Assembly (NCBI GenBank): GCA_963576565.1 | Contig: OY755047.1 | Coordinates: 28,867,351 to 28,931,350, forward strand | Direction of reading: 5' to 3' | Length of the DNA: 64,000 bases | Origin: Aspidapion aeneum | Taxonomy: Eukaryota > Arthropoda > Insecta > Coleoptera > Brentidae | In this document: positions 1 to 10,439 of the stretch, in pieces | Layout of the letters: every line of letters starts with the position of its first letter | How positions within the stretch are numbered: the first letter of the stretch is position 1 | The notes under the pieces: model-generated | Seen by the model: the letters and a program-made list of their open reading frames with translations, nothing else | What the model was told of the DNA's origin: nothing | The model's database searches: none | Translations under genes and position numbers: made by a program

Positions 1-137
1 CGTCAAAAATGGATACCGATCAGGACTAAGTCTATAGATTTGATTCTTAGCACCCTTAAATACTGCGGTATCCTAACTTTTACGAGTGCTGGGGTAAGTT
101 ACGCATGTCGGCAACACTCACACACACTTCAGTAATC

Positions 138-275
138 ATAAAATTTCGGACTTCCATTGTCTTTATTTATTTTAAACACGACGTTTCGGTTAGTAAGTAT
201 CTCTAACCGTTTTCAAGGGTAAACTAAACAATTTAGTCTCTAGGCTACTACTTATACTACTTGGTGTGCAGTCAG
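138..275. repeat. Left terminal inverted repeat of Penelope-like element
   Basis: This arm is the reverse complement of 891-1027 with only a handful of mismatches over about 137 bp. The pair brackets a Penelope-type endonuclease reading frame, which fits the terminal repeats these elements carry, often in inverted orientation. The last codons of the minus-strand reading frame run into this arm. It contains the word CCGAAACGTCGTG on the minus strand, a word typical of Penelope ribozyme-like termini. Confidence 0.8.
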
Positions 276-815
276 GTGTGACGGACCGCCCCCTTTTTTA
301 ATCCTAAGACGCCTGTTTTCCTTAAGGAGTGGTTTCCATATGTTTGGTATGTCCGTGCTTGGTGGACTGAAAACTTCTTTATTCTGCATTATAAACGTAG
401 CTTTAATAAACCTTCGTTTTCGCCAATGCGACCCCTTATGAAAAACTTTAGCTTCTGACCACTGAATCCTGTGATCATTTGACCATGCATGATCCGCTAA
501 ACCGGATATAGATTTCGCAATATACCCTAATTGGGTACTTTTTAGATGTTCATTTACTCTAACCTGAAGAGGGCGTTTCGTTTCACCTACATATGATTTA
601 CCACACTCACATGGGATTTGGTAAAAACATTCCTTATTATTTGAGGGATTTTCTGGTTTCGTTTTAGTTACAAAACTTCTTATCATATTTCCCGATGAAA
701 ATACTGTTTTGATACTATAGTGCTTGGCTATTCGTCTTATGTTTTCTGAAATCCCTTGAACATATGGAATGTTAATAACACCCAACGGATTATTACTTTG
801 AGAATTTTGATACAT
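252..815 (-). pseudogene. Penelope-like element C-terminal GIY-YIG endonuclease fragment
   Basis: An open frame of 187 codons reads on the minus strand. Residues 65-90 hold the signature of the GIY-YIG endonuclease that lies downstream of the reverse transcriptase in Penelope-like retroelements: a Cys-x-Cys pair (C69, C71), the word YVGET at 75-79, then R86 and E89-H90. A later D-H pair (D108, H109) and H115 also fit the family. In a complete element this nuclease nicks the target for reverse transcription. No reverse transcriptase is seen upstream, so the copy is 5' truncated and cannot move by itself. It lies between inverted repeats at 138-275 and 891-1027. A domesticated host nuclease is much less likely because of those flanking repeats. 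Confidence 0.82.
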
Positions 816-890
816 TTGGTTTGTTTTTAATTTTAGAGATCACTGAGTTAATTACTTTCTCGGAATAACCATTTTGTTGTAAGTCCTTTT

Positions 891-1027
891 CTGACTGCAC
901 ACCAAGTAGTATAAGTAGTAGCCTAGAGACTAGATTGTTTAGTTTACACTTGAAAACGGTTAGAGATACTTACCAACCGATACGTCGTGTTTAAAATAAA
1001 TAAAGACAATGGAAGTCCGAAATTTTA
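891..1027. repeat. Right terminal inverted repeat of Penelope-like element
   Basis: Inverted partner of 138-275. It differs at a few positions, among them GATAC here where the other arm reads GAAAC on the strand that would carry a ribozyme-like core. The same terminal sequence reappears as a short palindrome at 31877-31990. Confidence 0.8.
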
Positions 1028-1578
1028 TTTCTACTCAATCATTGTCTACGAGTTTCAAACATTCAGTAATCATGTTGGCAAGCTCCCCAACTTTTGTTAC
1101 CAAACATGCACATTTCTGACAAAAGTGAATTTATTTTTGGGGTGGGCCAAAACGTTTACTAACATACTTCCATTTTTACTTTCTGTTTCAACAATTGATT
1201 GCAAAAAATATAGCCTGAAAATATATAAATGAAAATTTTAAAAATGACATTAGCATTAACATAAGTAATGAAGTACCATATTACAGGAACATGTGGTTAA
1301 ATGCAAGGTTCTTTTTATGTATCATTTAACCATTTTTGAAACAGCAATTTTTCGTGTCATCTCTAAACACTAGTGGAAATTCATGTGCGTGAGTGGTCGT
1401 GTGTGACCATTGCGGCAAACCCTGATTAAACGGGAAGGGATTTGGTATATACCTTCCTCTGTAGTGTCAAATCACGATAAATGTCCCAGTTATTAAATAG
1501 TCATTATTTCTCTATTTCTGTACTATCCTAAATAGCGGTTTGAATTGCTTTAAACCACCTATATTCTAAACGTTAAGC
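1028..1578. other. Non-coding stretch, nothing recognised
   Basis: No coding frame of interest, RNA gene or clear repeat was seen. The frame at 987-1232 starts inside the Penelope terminal repeat and has no recognisable content. Confidence 0.5.
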
Positions 1579-1688
1579 TTAGTACTCGTGAATAAAAACA
1601 ACAATAATTTTTCGTGGCTAAGCGGACATAGAAAGATTTTGTTTGTCGTGTATTTTTCCGTGGGTAGCTCGAAAGTTGTACACCCACG

Positions 1689-1870
1689 CAAGCGCGGATT
1701 TGAGGGGGGTAACAGGGTAATTACCCCCTAGAAAAAAAATATTCACTTTTTCCTAATAATTAAAGGGAAAACAGAAATTTACCCACCCCCCTAGAAAAAA
1801 AAATTATATTGCAAAACAAAAATTTCCTCGACTATTACCCCCCCTAGATTTTGATCCAGATCCGCGCTTG
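1689..1870. mobile_element. 182-bp hAT-like MITE with 8-bp target duplication
   Basis: The element begins CAAGCGCGGAT and ends ATCCGCGCTTG, a perfect 11-bp terminal inverted repeat. The octamer CACCCACG flanks it on both sides (1681-1688 and 1871-1878). Eight-bp duplications are typical of the hAT superfamily. The related repeat at 45 kb has a single copy of the corresponding stretch (CCTCACGGGGG) with no insert, which gives a paralogous empty site. It has no coding capacity, so it is non-autonomous. Its inside is C/G- and A-run-rich. Confidence 0.85.
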
Positions 1871-1907
1871 CACCCACGGGGGTCAAATATCTAATGGACA
1901 CCTATTA

Positions 1908-1955
1908 AGTGTTGACAGTTAACAGTTTCGTCCTTAAGAGACTGTTCAGAACACT
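1908..1955 (-). ncRNA. Degenerate hammerhead ribozyme (core mutated)
   Basis: On the minus strand stem I (AGTGTT with AACACT), stem II (GTCT with GGAC around loop CTTAA), GAAA and the TGTC cleavage site are all in order. The catalytic box reads CTGAACA where CTGANGA is required, so the invariant G8 is C, and stem III has one T-T mismatch. From knowledge of the family this copy should be inactive. It is the homologue of the intact motif at 45107-45154. Confidence 0.7.
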
Positions 1956-2235
1956 GCATGGTCAATGTGACATTTTTGTAAAGCTATAGAGACGGTATAT
2001 AAATCTCATCTTACGATATTGGTGAGAGAAATTAAGATATGATGCCTGCGATACCGTATGCTCTCACACAAGTGGCGATATCTACAAATACAAAAGAAAC
2101 TACCAGAGTAAAAACGACGTTTTATGTCGAGTCAGCGGAGTGTGACCCAAAGATACTACAAACTTAAAGTTTAGTACCCGTGAATAAAGAAAACAATTTT
2201 TCGTGGCAAAGCGGGCATAGAAAGATCTAAACCTA

Positions 2236-2587
2236 ACAAAATTGCTTTTTCAAGGAGTGCTAAGAGGAAGGTTAAAAACGTTACACACTGAAAAATGTGT
2301 TTTGTAAAATTCCAGCAAAAAACGTTGGCAACTTGGTAACCAACGTTTTTTAGTGTAATTTTACAGAGCTATAAAAGATTACACGTACCATCAATTACAG
2401 GATAAGTAAAATTAAATGATATATTTTGTAATTTTTTTATGGAAAACTGAAAATTTACAAGACAATTGCTTTTTTTCAAATTCAGTTATGTAAAAACCCA
2501 ATATATTCAGTAAAAATTAAAAAATACATCTACAGTACTGAAAAAAACACATTTACAGTATACATTATGTAAAAAATTACATAATAT
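2236..2587. other. AT-rich non-coding stretch with one hairpin
   Basis: No gene seen. A perfect 12-bp hairpin (arm AAAAAACGTTGG) lies at about 2316-2351 with an 11-nt loop. It could be a terminator-like fold or a MITE remnant; nothing else supports a function. Confidence 0.45.
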
Positions 2588-2768
2588 CAGTGGCGCACCC
2601 AGAAATGTGTCTTGGGGGGTCCGAGGTCTCTGGGGGGGGGGGGGGGCGAGACCTCATGATGTCGTATTTTATGCTATTTTATCTTTTGATTATTATTATT
2701 GTTATTAAAATATCTAAAAAAATCTTAGGCTTGGGGAGGCCCGGTCGCCCCCCTCTGGGTGCGCTCAT
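2588..2768. repeat. Short inverted-end repeat, copy 1 (CAGTGGCGCACCCAG termini)
   Basis: Starts CAGTGGCGCACCCAGA and ends TCTGGGTGCGCTCATG, with G-runs just inside both ends. A shorter relative with the same ends and G-rich flanks lies at 40332-40437. This looks like a non-autonomous DNA-transposon family. No target duplication could be assigned. Confidence 0.6.
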
Positions 2769-4475
2769 GATAATATACTAGGGAAAATTACCAAATATTT
2801 TTTCAGTGCTTTTTTAATTGCTTATTTCCGGAAAATGCGTTACATAGAGGGAGGGAATAGAAAACCCAAAATTTTTGCATTACGTAAACTAAGAGGGTTC
2901 CTTAATTAGAAATTTTTATACGGTTTTATACATTAAACAAGTGTATTAATAAATATTAAAAATACTCGACGAAACTTTTAATTTTTTTTTTCATTGTAGT
3001 GACAAAGGAGCCCTCAAGAAAAACCGATTTTGAAAATTGAAAGAGTTTAAAACACGGACGCGGACGGTGGCATGGCATGGCGACTTGATTTTTGCTCCCT
3101 ATTAGATCGCGTGCAGATCATTCTTCTTCGCGGACGCGCTCACACCGCGACATGAAAATTATGGTCTTTGAAATTCCAAGATTATTTTGTCTATGTTTTG
3201 CTTTAGTCGTTTTTTTTGTTGAAGAATATCCAAACAACAGATATTTGAGAACCCTTTACGTTTCCTTTAATCTCCATCGACGATGTATTATACTCTGATC
3301 GGGTAGAGCATTGTTTAAGATAAATAAAGAATAATAACCCCTTTAGAAAACTATCAATTATTACTTTCTTTTTCTGATAAAAAGCAAAAATTTCTAAAAA
3401 ATTAACAAATTTAAACTTAATAACACTGAATGGGCTAAGAAAGGAATAGACATGTCCACCCACTAAACACACAAACATTTTAATAATGTCAAAATAATGT
3501 TTAATTTCAAAATAATATTAGGTTCGATGTTAGTTCTAACGTCATATTCATAGTGGAAAAGAAGCTTAATAATCCGTTTTCTGACGTTAGAAAAATAATC
3601 TTATGTTTTTATAACGTCTTTTTAAAGTGTTTTTCAAACGTTAAAAAAATATTGATTTTTAACAGTGAAAAAGAAATGTTTGTCTAACATTGAAAAATAA
3701 ATGTTTTTTTTAACAATGAAAAAATATTTTTTTTTTCAAATATCTCTTAAATAATGTAAATAAAATTCTTCTATTTTGGAAAAGCAGAGCAGCAAGAGTC
3801 CGTTGAGGTTTTCGTGAACTCGCAGTAAAGGAAATTCGGATCCGTAGCTTCTGAAAATAAAGTTTAAAATTATATGTAAACAATAATTTGGAGTAAGTGC
3901 CTCGCTCTCTTTCGCATTAATGCTCAAGTGAATACAAGGCAAACAGTATTTAACTGAATGCTCCTTTGAAATTCGCACTGATCGGATGGGGTCCCGTGCC
4001 GAGGCATTCGTTTGGTTCCGCTGCGAGACTTGCGAATTCTGCCTCAAGTGAATACGCGGCTTAAGGTCCGGCGGCTAATCATTCGCGGTGAATTGTGTCA
4101 TTCCCTGTCTGATTAACTGTAATGTAGGTATGCGATATTCCATACAAAACAATTTTTTTACTTTTGTTTACTTTTCTTATCTAATTTTGTGATGCTTCAT
4201 TTAAATCATTGCACACATATCTGTTATTCTTTAACTATACCATCTTTTCCACACAACTGGTGTATATTCGTATCCAAATATGTATTCACTATCATTATTA
4301 ATAATTGTGCTTTTAATTTGCCATGTTTGTTTCTACAAAAGGTAAATATTTTAACCAAAATTGCACAAAGCGTATCTGCTACCGACTCGTATGAACTCGC
4401 AGCGAAAAGCAACTAAAAATGGCGATGGCCCGTTCTGGTAGTGGAACTATGCGGCAGCGCACTCCATAGTATATT
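2769..4475. other. Intergenic or intronic DNA, no gene recognised
   Basis: Frames at 3092-3298, 3203-3478 and 3736-4047 show no family signature or splice support. From about 3490 to 3740 the sequence is low complexity and repeats variants of AACATTGAAAAATAAATG. A more GC-rich patch at 3985-4100 repeats AAGTGAATAC and includes ATTCGCGGTGAAT. I see nothing further. Confidence 0.5.
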
Positions 4476-5333
4476 AGCTCACACATATACTATACTATAG
4501 TAGTGTGAGCTATGATGATCCTAATTTTTTCGAGAAAAAAAAAGTTGCTCCGATTTCAAAAATTTTTGTATATCTTTGCGTTTCAGATGATTTTGAAACT
4601 TTTTTGTTGCGCCGTCTGTCTGTCTGTCTGTCTGTATGTATGTATGTCTGTATGTCTGTCTGTAACGAGCAACGCGCATAACTCAAAAACCGCTTGGCCG
4701 ATTTTAATGAAATTTGGTACCTAGGCTGGGTCTTGGGTCGAGATGATCCCATTTAAAAATGAACAGAATCCACCGAATACAAACCAAATAAAAGGGTGGG
4801 GGTAGATTTCAAAAATTAGAATTTATGTGAAAATATGGCGTGTGTGATATCAAACGAAAGGTAATTGAGTCTGCAGTTAAACAAAAAACATTTTAATTTA
4901 TTTTAAAAAAAAGGGTGGGAGTATATTTTAAAAATTAAAGTTTAAGTGAAAATATGGCGTGTGTGATATTAAACGAAAGGTAATTGAGTCCCGAGTTTAA
5001 CAAAATACATTTTAGTTTTTGTTTTTTTAAGGGTGGGGGTAGATTTCAAAAATTTGAGTTTAAGTCAAAACATGGCGTGTGAGATATCAAACGAAAGGTA
5101 ATTGAGTCCGGAGTTAAACAAAATACATTTTAGTTTTTGTTTTTTTAAGGGTGGGGGTAGATTTCAAAAATTTGAGTTTAAGTCAAAACATGGCTTGTGT
5201 GGTATCAAACAAAAGGTAATTTAGTCTCGAGTTGAATAAGATATGTTTCAGGTTTTAGTTTTATTATCTCGCACGTACACTATAACTATAGTACCTAGTG
5301 TGAGCTTGGGGGCCCATATATTGGCAGAGTATT
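4476..5333. mobile_element. Helentron-like (HINE/DINE-type) element, copy 1
   Basis: The element opens with a hairpin (4476-4511, AGCTCACAC pairing with GTGTGAGCT) and carries a second hairpin 27 bp before its end (5267-5306). Between them are a GTCT/GTAT microsatellite (about 4615-4665), the block around AACTCAAAAACCGC, and four tandem ~118-bp units. Subterminal hairpins, a GTCY-type microsatellite and insertion into T-runs are known traits of Helentron-associated non-autonomous elements. Copy 2 lies at 44126-44861. No protein is encoded; the frames crossing it are not genes. Confidence 0.72.
4804..5266. repeat. Four tandem ~118-bp units inside the Helentron-like element
   Basis: Units begin with GGGTGGG at 4804, 4913, 5031 and 5149 (periods 109, 118, 118) and each contains GTGTGTGATATCAAACGA or a close variant. 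The other copy of the element has three units, so the array has expanded or contracted. Confidence 0.85.
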
Positions 5334-5792
5334 TAAGGACAGCCCAGTGTGCATGATGTGTAACAATTAACTTTCGTTACATTGCCTTGTAAATTTTGTG
5401 GTATTAATTGATACTAAAAATCTGAAACAGTACCTGGTTGTGTAGGGTGTTACGTTAAATTATATACAATATGTAAATTGGATCGTCATCTTAATTACTA
5501 AAATCATGCATACATTTATAGGTATGTAACGCTATATGTAGGTATATAACTTATACTTTATAATTAAAATAATTGTTAAGATATTTTCTACAAAAAACTG
5601 TTAAAAGAGCTTTTTTGTCTGGTAAAATAAAATGTAAAATATTAAAATTTTTTATAACTTAAGTAAAAAAGTTAAATTTACAGCAGTAAAATAAAATAAA
5701 ACCCTAACATAAAATTTGCACAAACAACCATAAAAACAAAAATATAAACATGACTGAAAATAAAAAATGAACTATTACACCACAAATTCATT
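5334..5792. other. AT-rich non-coding stretch
   Basis: No coding frame, RNA gene or repeat with a clear partner was seen. Confidence 0.5.
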
Positions 5793-6364
5793 TTAATTTA
5801 AAAACTCACTTATACTATAGGGTTCTATATTGCAAATTAATTTGAAGCACTCTTTTTTATAAAGTTGGTAGCTTTGGATACCTTTAAGCCTGTTGGGAAG
5901 TGTATTAAAAAACTTGATAGCAGCATACTGTGGACTCCTTTCAGTAATAGTTAATCTATGTTTTGGGTATATATACATGTTTTCTTTATTTCTGGTATCA
6001 AACTTTCTAGTGCATTCATATTTGCTAAAAAGAAATGATTTTTTCTTTAAGTACAGCAGGCACAACAATTTTTGTTTTTTAATTTTTTTCCTACATTCAA
6101 CAACTCAAATTTATCAGTTGGAAAGAAAAAACAAGAGTTTTCATGGATTTTAAAATTCGGTAACAAGTTGGTGTTTGGTTCAAGTGAAATGTGGTTTTTT
6201 ATGAGAAGATTTGGAGCTGCTTCTATAAGATATGTATTAAATTCGTTAGCCAGCTCTTGGGGGTCTTTGTTTGTAGGTAAAGTATTGGAATATTTTTTAG
6301 AATTGGTAAATTCTTTGACGGTTTGCCACGTAGTTTTAGCTTTGTTATCGCTTGCCTCAATCAA
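5793..6364 (-). pseudogene. Internally deleted non-LTR retrotransposon ORF2 relic
   Basis: Two overlapping minus-strand frames are joined here. The first (6364 to 6047) resembles the linker between endonuclease and reverse transcriptase of CR1/Jockey-like elements, with NKAKTTWQTVKEF near residue 7 and ELANEFNTYL near residue 37. The second (6068 to 5793) resembles the extreme C-terminus of such proteins, with the words RHRLT- and FFNTLPNRLK-like and a tail of aromatic and acidic residues. The whole reverse transcriptase core that should lie between them is absent, and the two parts are in different frames. The copy is therefore a deletion derivative without activity. Confidence 0.68.
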
Positions 6365-6380
6365 ACAGGTTGCTTAAAGC

Positions 6381-6402
6381 TAGTAGTAGTAGTAGTAGTA
6401 GT
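6381..6402. repeat. (TAG)n microsatellite
   Basis: Seven TAG triplets followed by TGGTGGGGAG. The same triplet forms the 3' tail of the RTE-like copy ending near 29735, so this may mark the end of another retroelement. Confidence 0.75.
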
Positions 6403-6930
6403 GGTGGGGAGACCATTTTTGGTCTAGCGACTAGGCACATGGCGCGCCCTTTTCACAAACCCCAATTTGTCCGTACACCATTTAGAAAATTGATGCACAT
6501 GCCCCTTAGGATGCAAGTTTTCTTTCTCTAAGAGGACCTAATTTTGCCTGACTCCTCTTTGTCGAAGGCAGCATCTTTATACTTCGTAGCAAGTATACAC
6601 AGTGCACCTACACTTTTACACCCCTTCCGAAAGGTGCTCCTGCGACATACCTAACATCGCTATCGTCCCAGCAGAACTTGGTTAAAGACGATATACTTCT
6701 TTCCTTTTCAGCGCAAAAGTCGCGGTCGTCGTGAGTTGACTTTAAGAGATTTTTCCTGGGGCTGTCCTGTTTCCAACTTTAGCAGGCTCCTGGGTAATTA
6801 ATCCTGGCTCCTCTGTTATTGGCTCCTGGACTAAACCTGCTTATATTCTCAATGTACAAGGTCAACTTTATGCTTTTGTGTGCATGTGTATCGCATTTCG
6901 ATGTCGACTGTTGAACGCTGAAAAGGAAGT

Positions 6931-7041
6931 GCGCGGCAGGGCTACGTGATTTTTTTTTCTTTTTGCGTCGTTGTTTGAGACGCGAACCTGGTATCTTCTG
7001 CATGTAAAGCCCAGGACCATACCACTGGACTACCCTGCCGC
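6931..7041 (-). mobile_element. tRNA-derived SINE-like element
   Basis: Read on the minus strand from 7041, the sequence has an A box (GTAGTCCAGTGG, tRNA positions ~9-20) and a B box (GGTTCGCGTCT, positions 54-64) at the spacing of a real tRNA gene. After the B box come 40 nt of unrelated A-rich sequence, then CCCTGCCGC, which pairs perfectly with the first nine bases GCGGCAGGG. A functional tRNA gene is unlikely, because the anticodon stem is poor and the acceptor partner sits too far downstream. A SINE head or a tRNA relic with an insert is the best reading. Confidence 0.55.
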
Positions 7042-8611
7042 ACTATGCTACAAATTGTGTTACTATATTAAAATATGTTGGGAGCAACATGTAATACACA
7101 ATGTGTTACTTCTGTGTTACATACGTAACTTAAAACAAGCTTTCTGTTGTTGGCACTAGATTGGTACTATAACGAATGTCAGGCGTTAAATGTAATTGAT
7201 TTAATTTCTTTTTAAATTTTCCTAGTAGGTAGATATGAAAAGATTTTTTTTTATATTTCTTTAGATAAATCTGATTATCAGACATCTCTTACGTCTTAGA
7301 ATAGACATCTTTAAGATGTCCTTGTGTTATCTGGGTAGTTAATACCAGATTTTTTTACAAATTGACCTCTTATCATGAAAGTCACATAAAAACATGTTAC
7401 AGTATAGATTTTTAGAAATAGATACAAAAAATAATGTCACGTGATTGTTAAAACAATGTATCTATGTAACAAAGACATTTTTTTGTGACAAAAGAATGTT
7501 ACAGGGTGGTTGCATATATCACTGCAAAGCTAGATTGTCACAATGCTACGTAACAGAGCGGGGACATTTAACATGGCGGTAACAAATTGGTTATGTAACA
7601 AAGTAATAAAAATCTTTTAATGCAATGTTAATGTTTCAAGTTCTTGCGGAGAAGCGTATGTGAAAATTGGACTTCAAACCAGAGAAGAGCCCAACAACTT
7701 CAACCTCTGTAAAATTTACAGCATATTTTAATTGCTTTTTAGTAGTTTTTGGCCTAAATTTTGTGCTTAAATTTGACGATTTTTACACACTATCCGAAGA
7801 AATTCGTTTAGTAGCATTCGTTTGCTGTATGCATACGCACCTTTAGGAATTGCATTAAAAACCATCCTTTACTTAAACAAAAAAAAATTGTGTCAAAAAA
7901 ACTGCTTTAGCGATTATATAGAAATCAAAACCAGGTAAAAAGATATCAAAATCAGATTTGTCTTTCACGAGATAATGAGAGAGCAGGAATGGCGCTAATT
8001 TGGGAGAGGTGCGATTTTACTAAACCGTTAGCTCTTATTTTCACACCGAATTTGGAAAATTACAAGTGTGTGTCGTTAGGCACGATCAAAATACCATTGA
8101 CAAAAAACAAACGCATGTCAAACTTGTTTTTTGTTAACTTGCCAAGTGACAAATGATGAGGGTTGGCGTTCCACAGTGGCGTCCGCTATTATTGATTATA
8201 ATTAATAATTAAACGGAGTACTATTTAAGGGCAAAAAGCTTGTAGGGTAGCGCAGTCTGCAATTCGTCGGGTGATAAAAATACACTTTTATCGCTGTAAG
8301 TCCGTAACTAAACTAAGTTTTCGCACTTTTGAACTTTATTTTCGAGTTTCGTTTTTTTTTTTGAGGTTTTTATATTTTTTTCATGGTTCTTTTACTTTTT
8401 ATCAGTAATCTGTATTTCATAAAAACTAAAAGAACTCTAAAATTTTAACATCCTGTAACTCCGTAAGTAAGCATTTCCTATGTTTATAATATAAAGTTTT
8501 GGTCGTAAAATACGCCAAGGAATCATCATTTCTTCACCTACTTATGACTCACTCTGTATATAATTCATTAAAAACAATTTGTTTAAAAATTATTGGTTCC
8601 AAACAAATACT
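7042..8611. other. Non-coding DNA, no gene recognised
   Basis: The stretch 7050-7610 is scattered with GTTAC/GTAAC words in both orientations (for example TGTGTTAC near 7100 and GTAACAAAG near 7600), as if built from old inverted repeats. Nothing else could be assigned. Confidence 0.45.
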
Positions 8612-9287
8612 TTAGAGCATAAGTATGGAGCATACATTCACACACGCGATGCTTGAAGCCATGACCCGCATTTAATTCTTAATGTTCCTTTTTCGGGTAG
8701 ACAGAATTTCGGTTACTGCGCATGCGTTAGTTTTGATGGTTTTGGAACATACTCCGATACGTCACTAGATTATTTGACAATTGTCAAAAGTTTAGGGTTA
8801 TGTCTATTATTTTTTGCTAAAAACTAGTTGATTGGGTGAAAATTTATCAAATTCTGGATTAAAATTCTAGTCTTTTTAAAATTAATTGTGCAGATTTATT
8901 ATGGACACCATGAAGAGTGTTTAATGGCATCTATAAACCACTCTTAACTTTATTAATAAATTATAAAGAAAAATATAAGTACTATGGAATGGCAATCCCT
9001 TGCTTCTCCCGAACATTTTTTCACAAACCGCAAATGTTTTACCTGAAATATTTCCCATTTTTTGACAGAAAAAAAAACATAATTTTACACGACAAATGCA
9101 AAACACCGCAAAATTTAAATAAACAAGAAATATGGCGTCTAGCCACAATCAGCTGGGTGCCTACGTGACAAAACAGATGCATGCGCACTTATAAATTAGC
9201 GCTTGCGCATTTAAATTTGCCATTGTTTCCAAAGCCAACTATGAGTGCTTTACTGTTCGATTTTTTGAACATGTATTTATGCTCTAA
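8612..9287. mobile_element. Possible 676-bp MITE
   Basis: The left end TTAGAGCATAAGTA has an inverted match with one mismatch at the right end (TATTTATGCTCTAA). No clear target duplication is visible, so the call rests on the short terminal repeat only. The frame at 8917-9168 inside it has no recognisable content. Confidence 0.35.
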
Positions 9288-10439
9288 CATATTTATTTTC
9301 AAATAATCAGTTTAGAAAACATTAGTTTGGGTCGAAAGCTTGAAAGGTCATTAATTCGAAAAACAATAGTTCAAAAACAATGAGTTTGGTTTAAGAGTAT
9401 ATATTTTAAGACTGTTGGTGTCAATTGGTTCAAAAGTATGCATTATTTAAAATATAACTAGTTCGAAAAAAATTGGTTATGAAGGAAATTTGTTTTATGT
9501 TTTCTTGAAGCACTTGAAATGAATCTTAGACTAAAGTTTTCTGAACTGGTAGTTGTTCTATGAAATGGTTTTCGAACTAATTACATTTCCAACTAATGAT
9601 TTTGATATTAAATTCAGCGACTTGTTTTCTCTATTGCTTCTTAATTAATTTTTGCGCCAGACTCGAGGATACCCTGGCTCGGCTGATTTCATTTTGGTTG
9701 TGCCGTACTGATGTAGTCCAGTAAGACAGTAACATCAATGTTTGCAGCTAGCACCATTTGACGACAAACCCGAAAATTAATACCGCTGTTCCAGCAGGAC
9801 ATCGGACTGGTTATAAAACACTGCAAAGGGTACGAATTTACAAGACAAACTTTTAGTGCAACGTGCAGCTATATTGTCTTTAACTACACCCACAGAAAAA
9901 CCAGTAGTTTTTCTGTGCTATACCTCAAGAAATTAATTTGATTTTTAATTCTTTATATCTGTATGATACGTCCCTGATTCTTTTTTGGTTACACCTTTAT
10001 ACGCTCTATCATTTCTTTCCACTTAGGCTCCTTTTTTGACCTCAATTTAATCGGTTTCTTGTTGTCCGCACGAGGACCGTCATTTTTTCCAAATTAAAGA
10101 AAGAGTTTTGCGTCAGTTTTTTTTCCCACGGTTGACTTTGTTGCATTGTTTGAAATTATCTACAATAAAACTTTAAGCGTTGCAAGTAAATTTGCAGAAC
10201 TACTGTTACACGTTACGACACGTGTGTTGTTGCATACCACGGCCTCAGGTTTGACAGGCCTAGTCGCTGAACTGCCAATCGGCTTGGCGCGCTACTACTA
10301 CTATAAGAGTGAGGGCTTGTAGACTGGATGGAGTGGGGGAGAATTTTTCTCTCCGGGAATCTTTAGGGTAGTTAGGACGTTAACATATCAAAATTCCCCA
10401 CTCCTAGCCCTCCCTGTTCTACTGGAACGGTATTCTTTT
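9288..10439. other. Non-coding DNA with scattered GTTCGAAA words
   Basis: From 9320 to 9600 the words GTTCGAAA and AGTTCAAAA recur loosely. They resemble the units of the foldback element at 27.1-28.1 kb, so this may be a decayed relative. No gene seen. Confidence 0.4.

Larger units (their letters stand above)
1579..2235. repeat. Copy 1 of a hammerhead-ribozyme-bearing dispersed repeat (degenerate)
   Basis: This stretch aligns with 44960-45430. Shared blocks include the start (AGTAC-C/T-CGTGAAT and TCGTGGCTAA), the GGGTAGCT-GAAAG block, the CTAATGGACACCTA block and the ribozyme block. It is split by a small transposon at 1689-1870. Near its right end (2170-2233) the starting motif occurs again in direct orientation, so a second truncated copy may follow in tandem. 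Copy 2, by contrast, ends in an inverted repeat. Confidence 0.7.

Noticed and set aside
252..815. Domesticated host GIY-YIG nuclease gene
   Set aside because: The frame runs into a terminal inverted repeat shared with another locus, so it is part of a Penelope-like element.
4510..4752. Frames with YIHTDRQTDRRR or VCLSVCLYVCMSV repeats
   Set aside because: They are translations of the GTCT/GTAT microsatellite in the Helentron-like element.
6931..7041. Functional tRNA gene
   Set aside because: The A and B boxes fit, but the anticodon stem is poor and the acceptor partner lies about 40 nt too far downstream.
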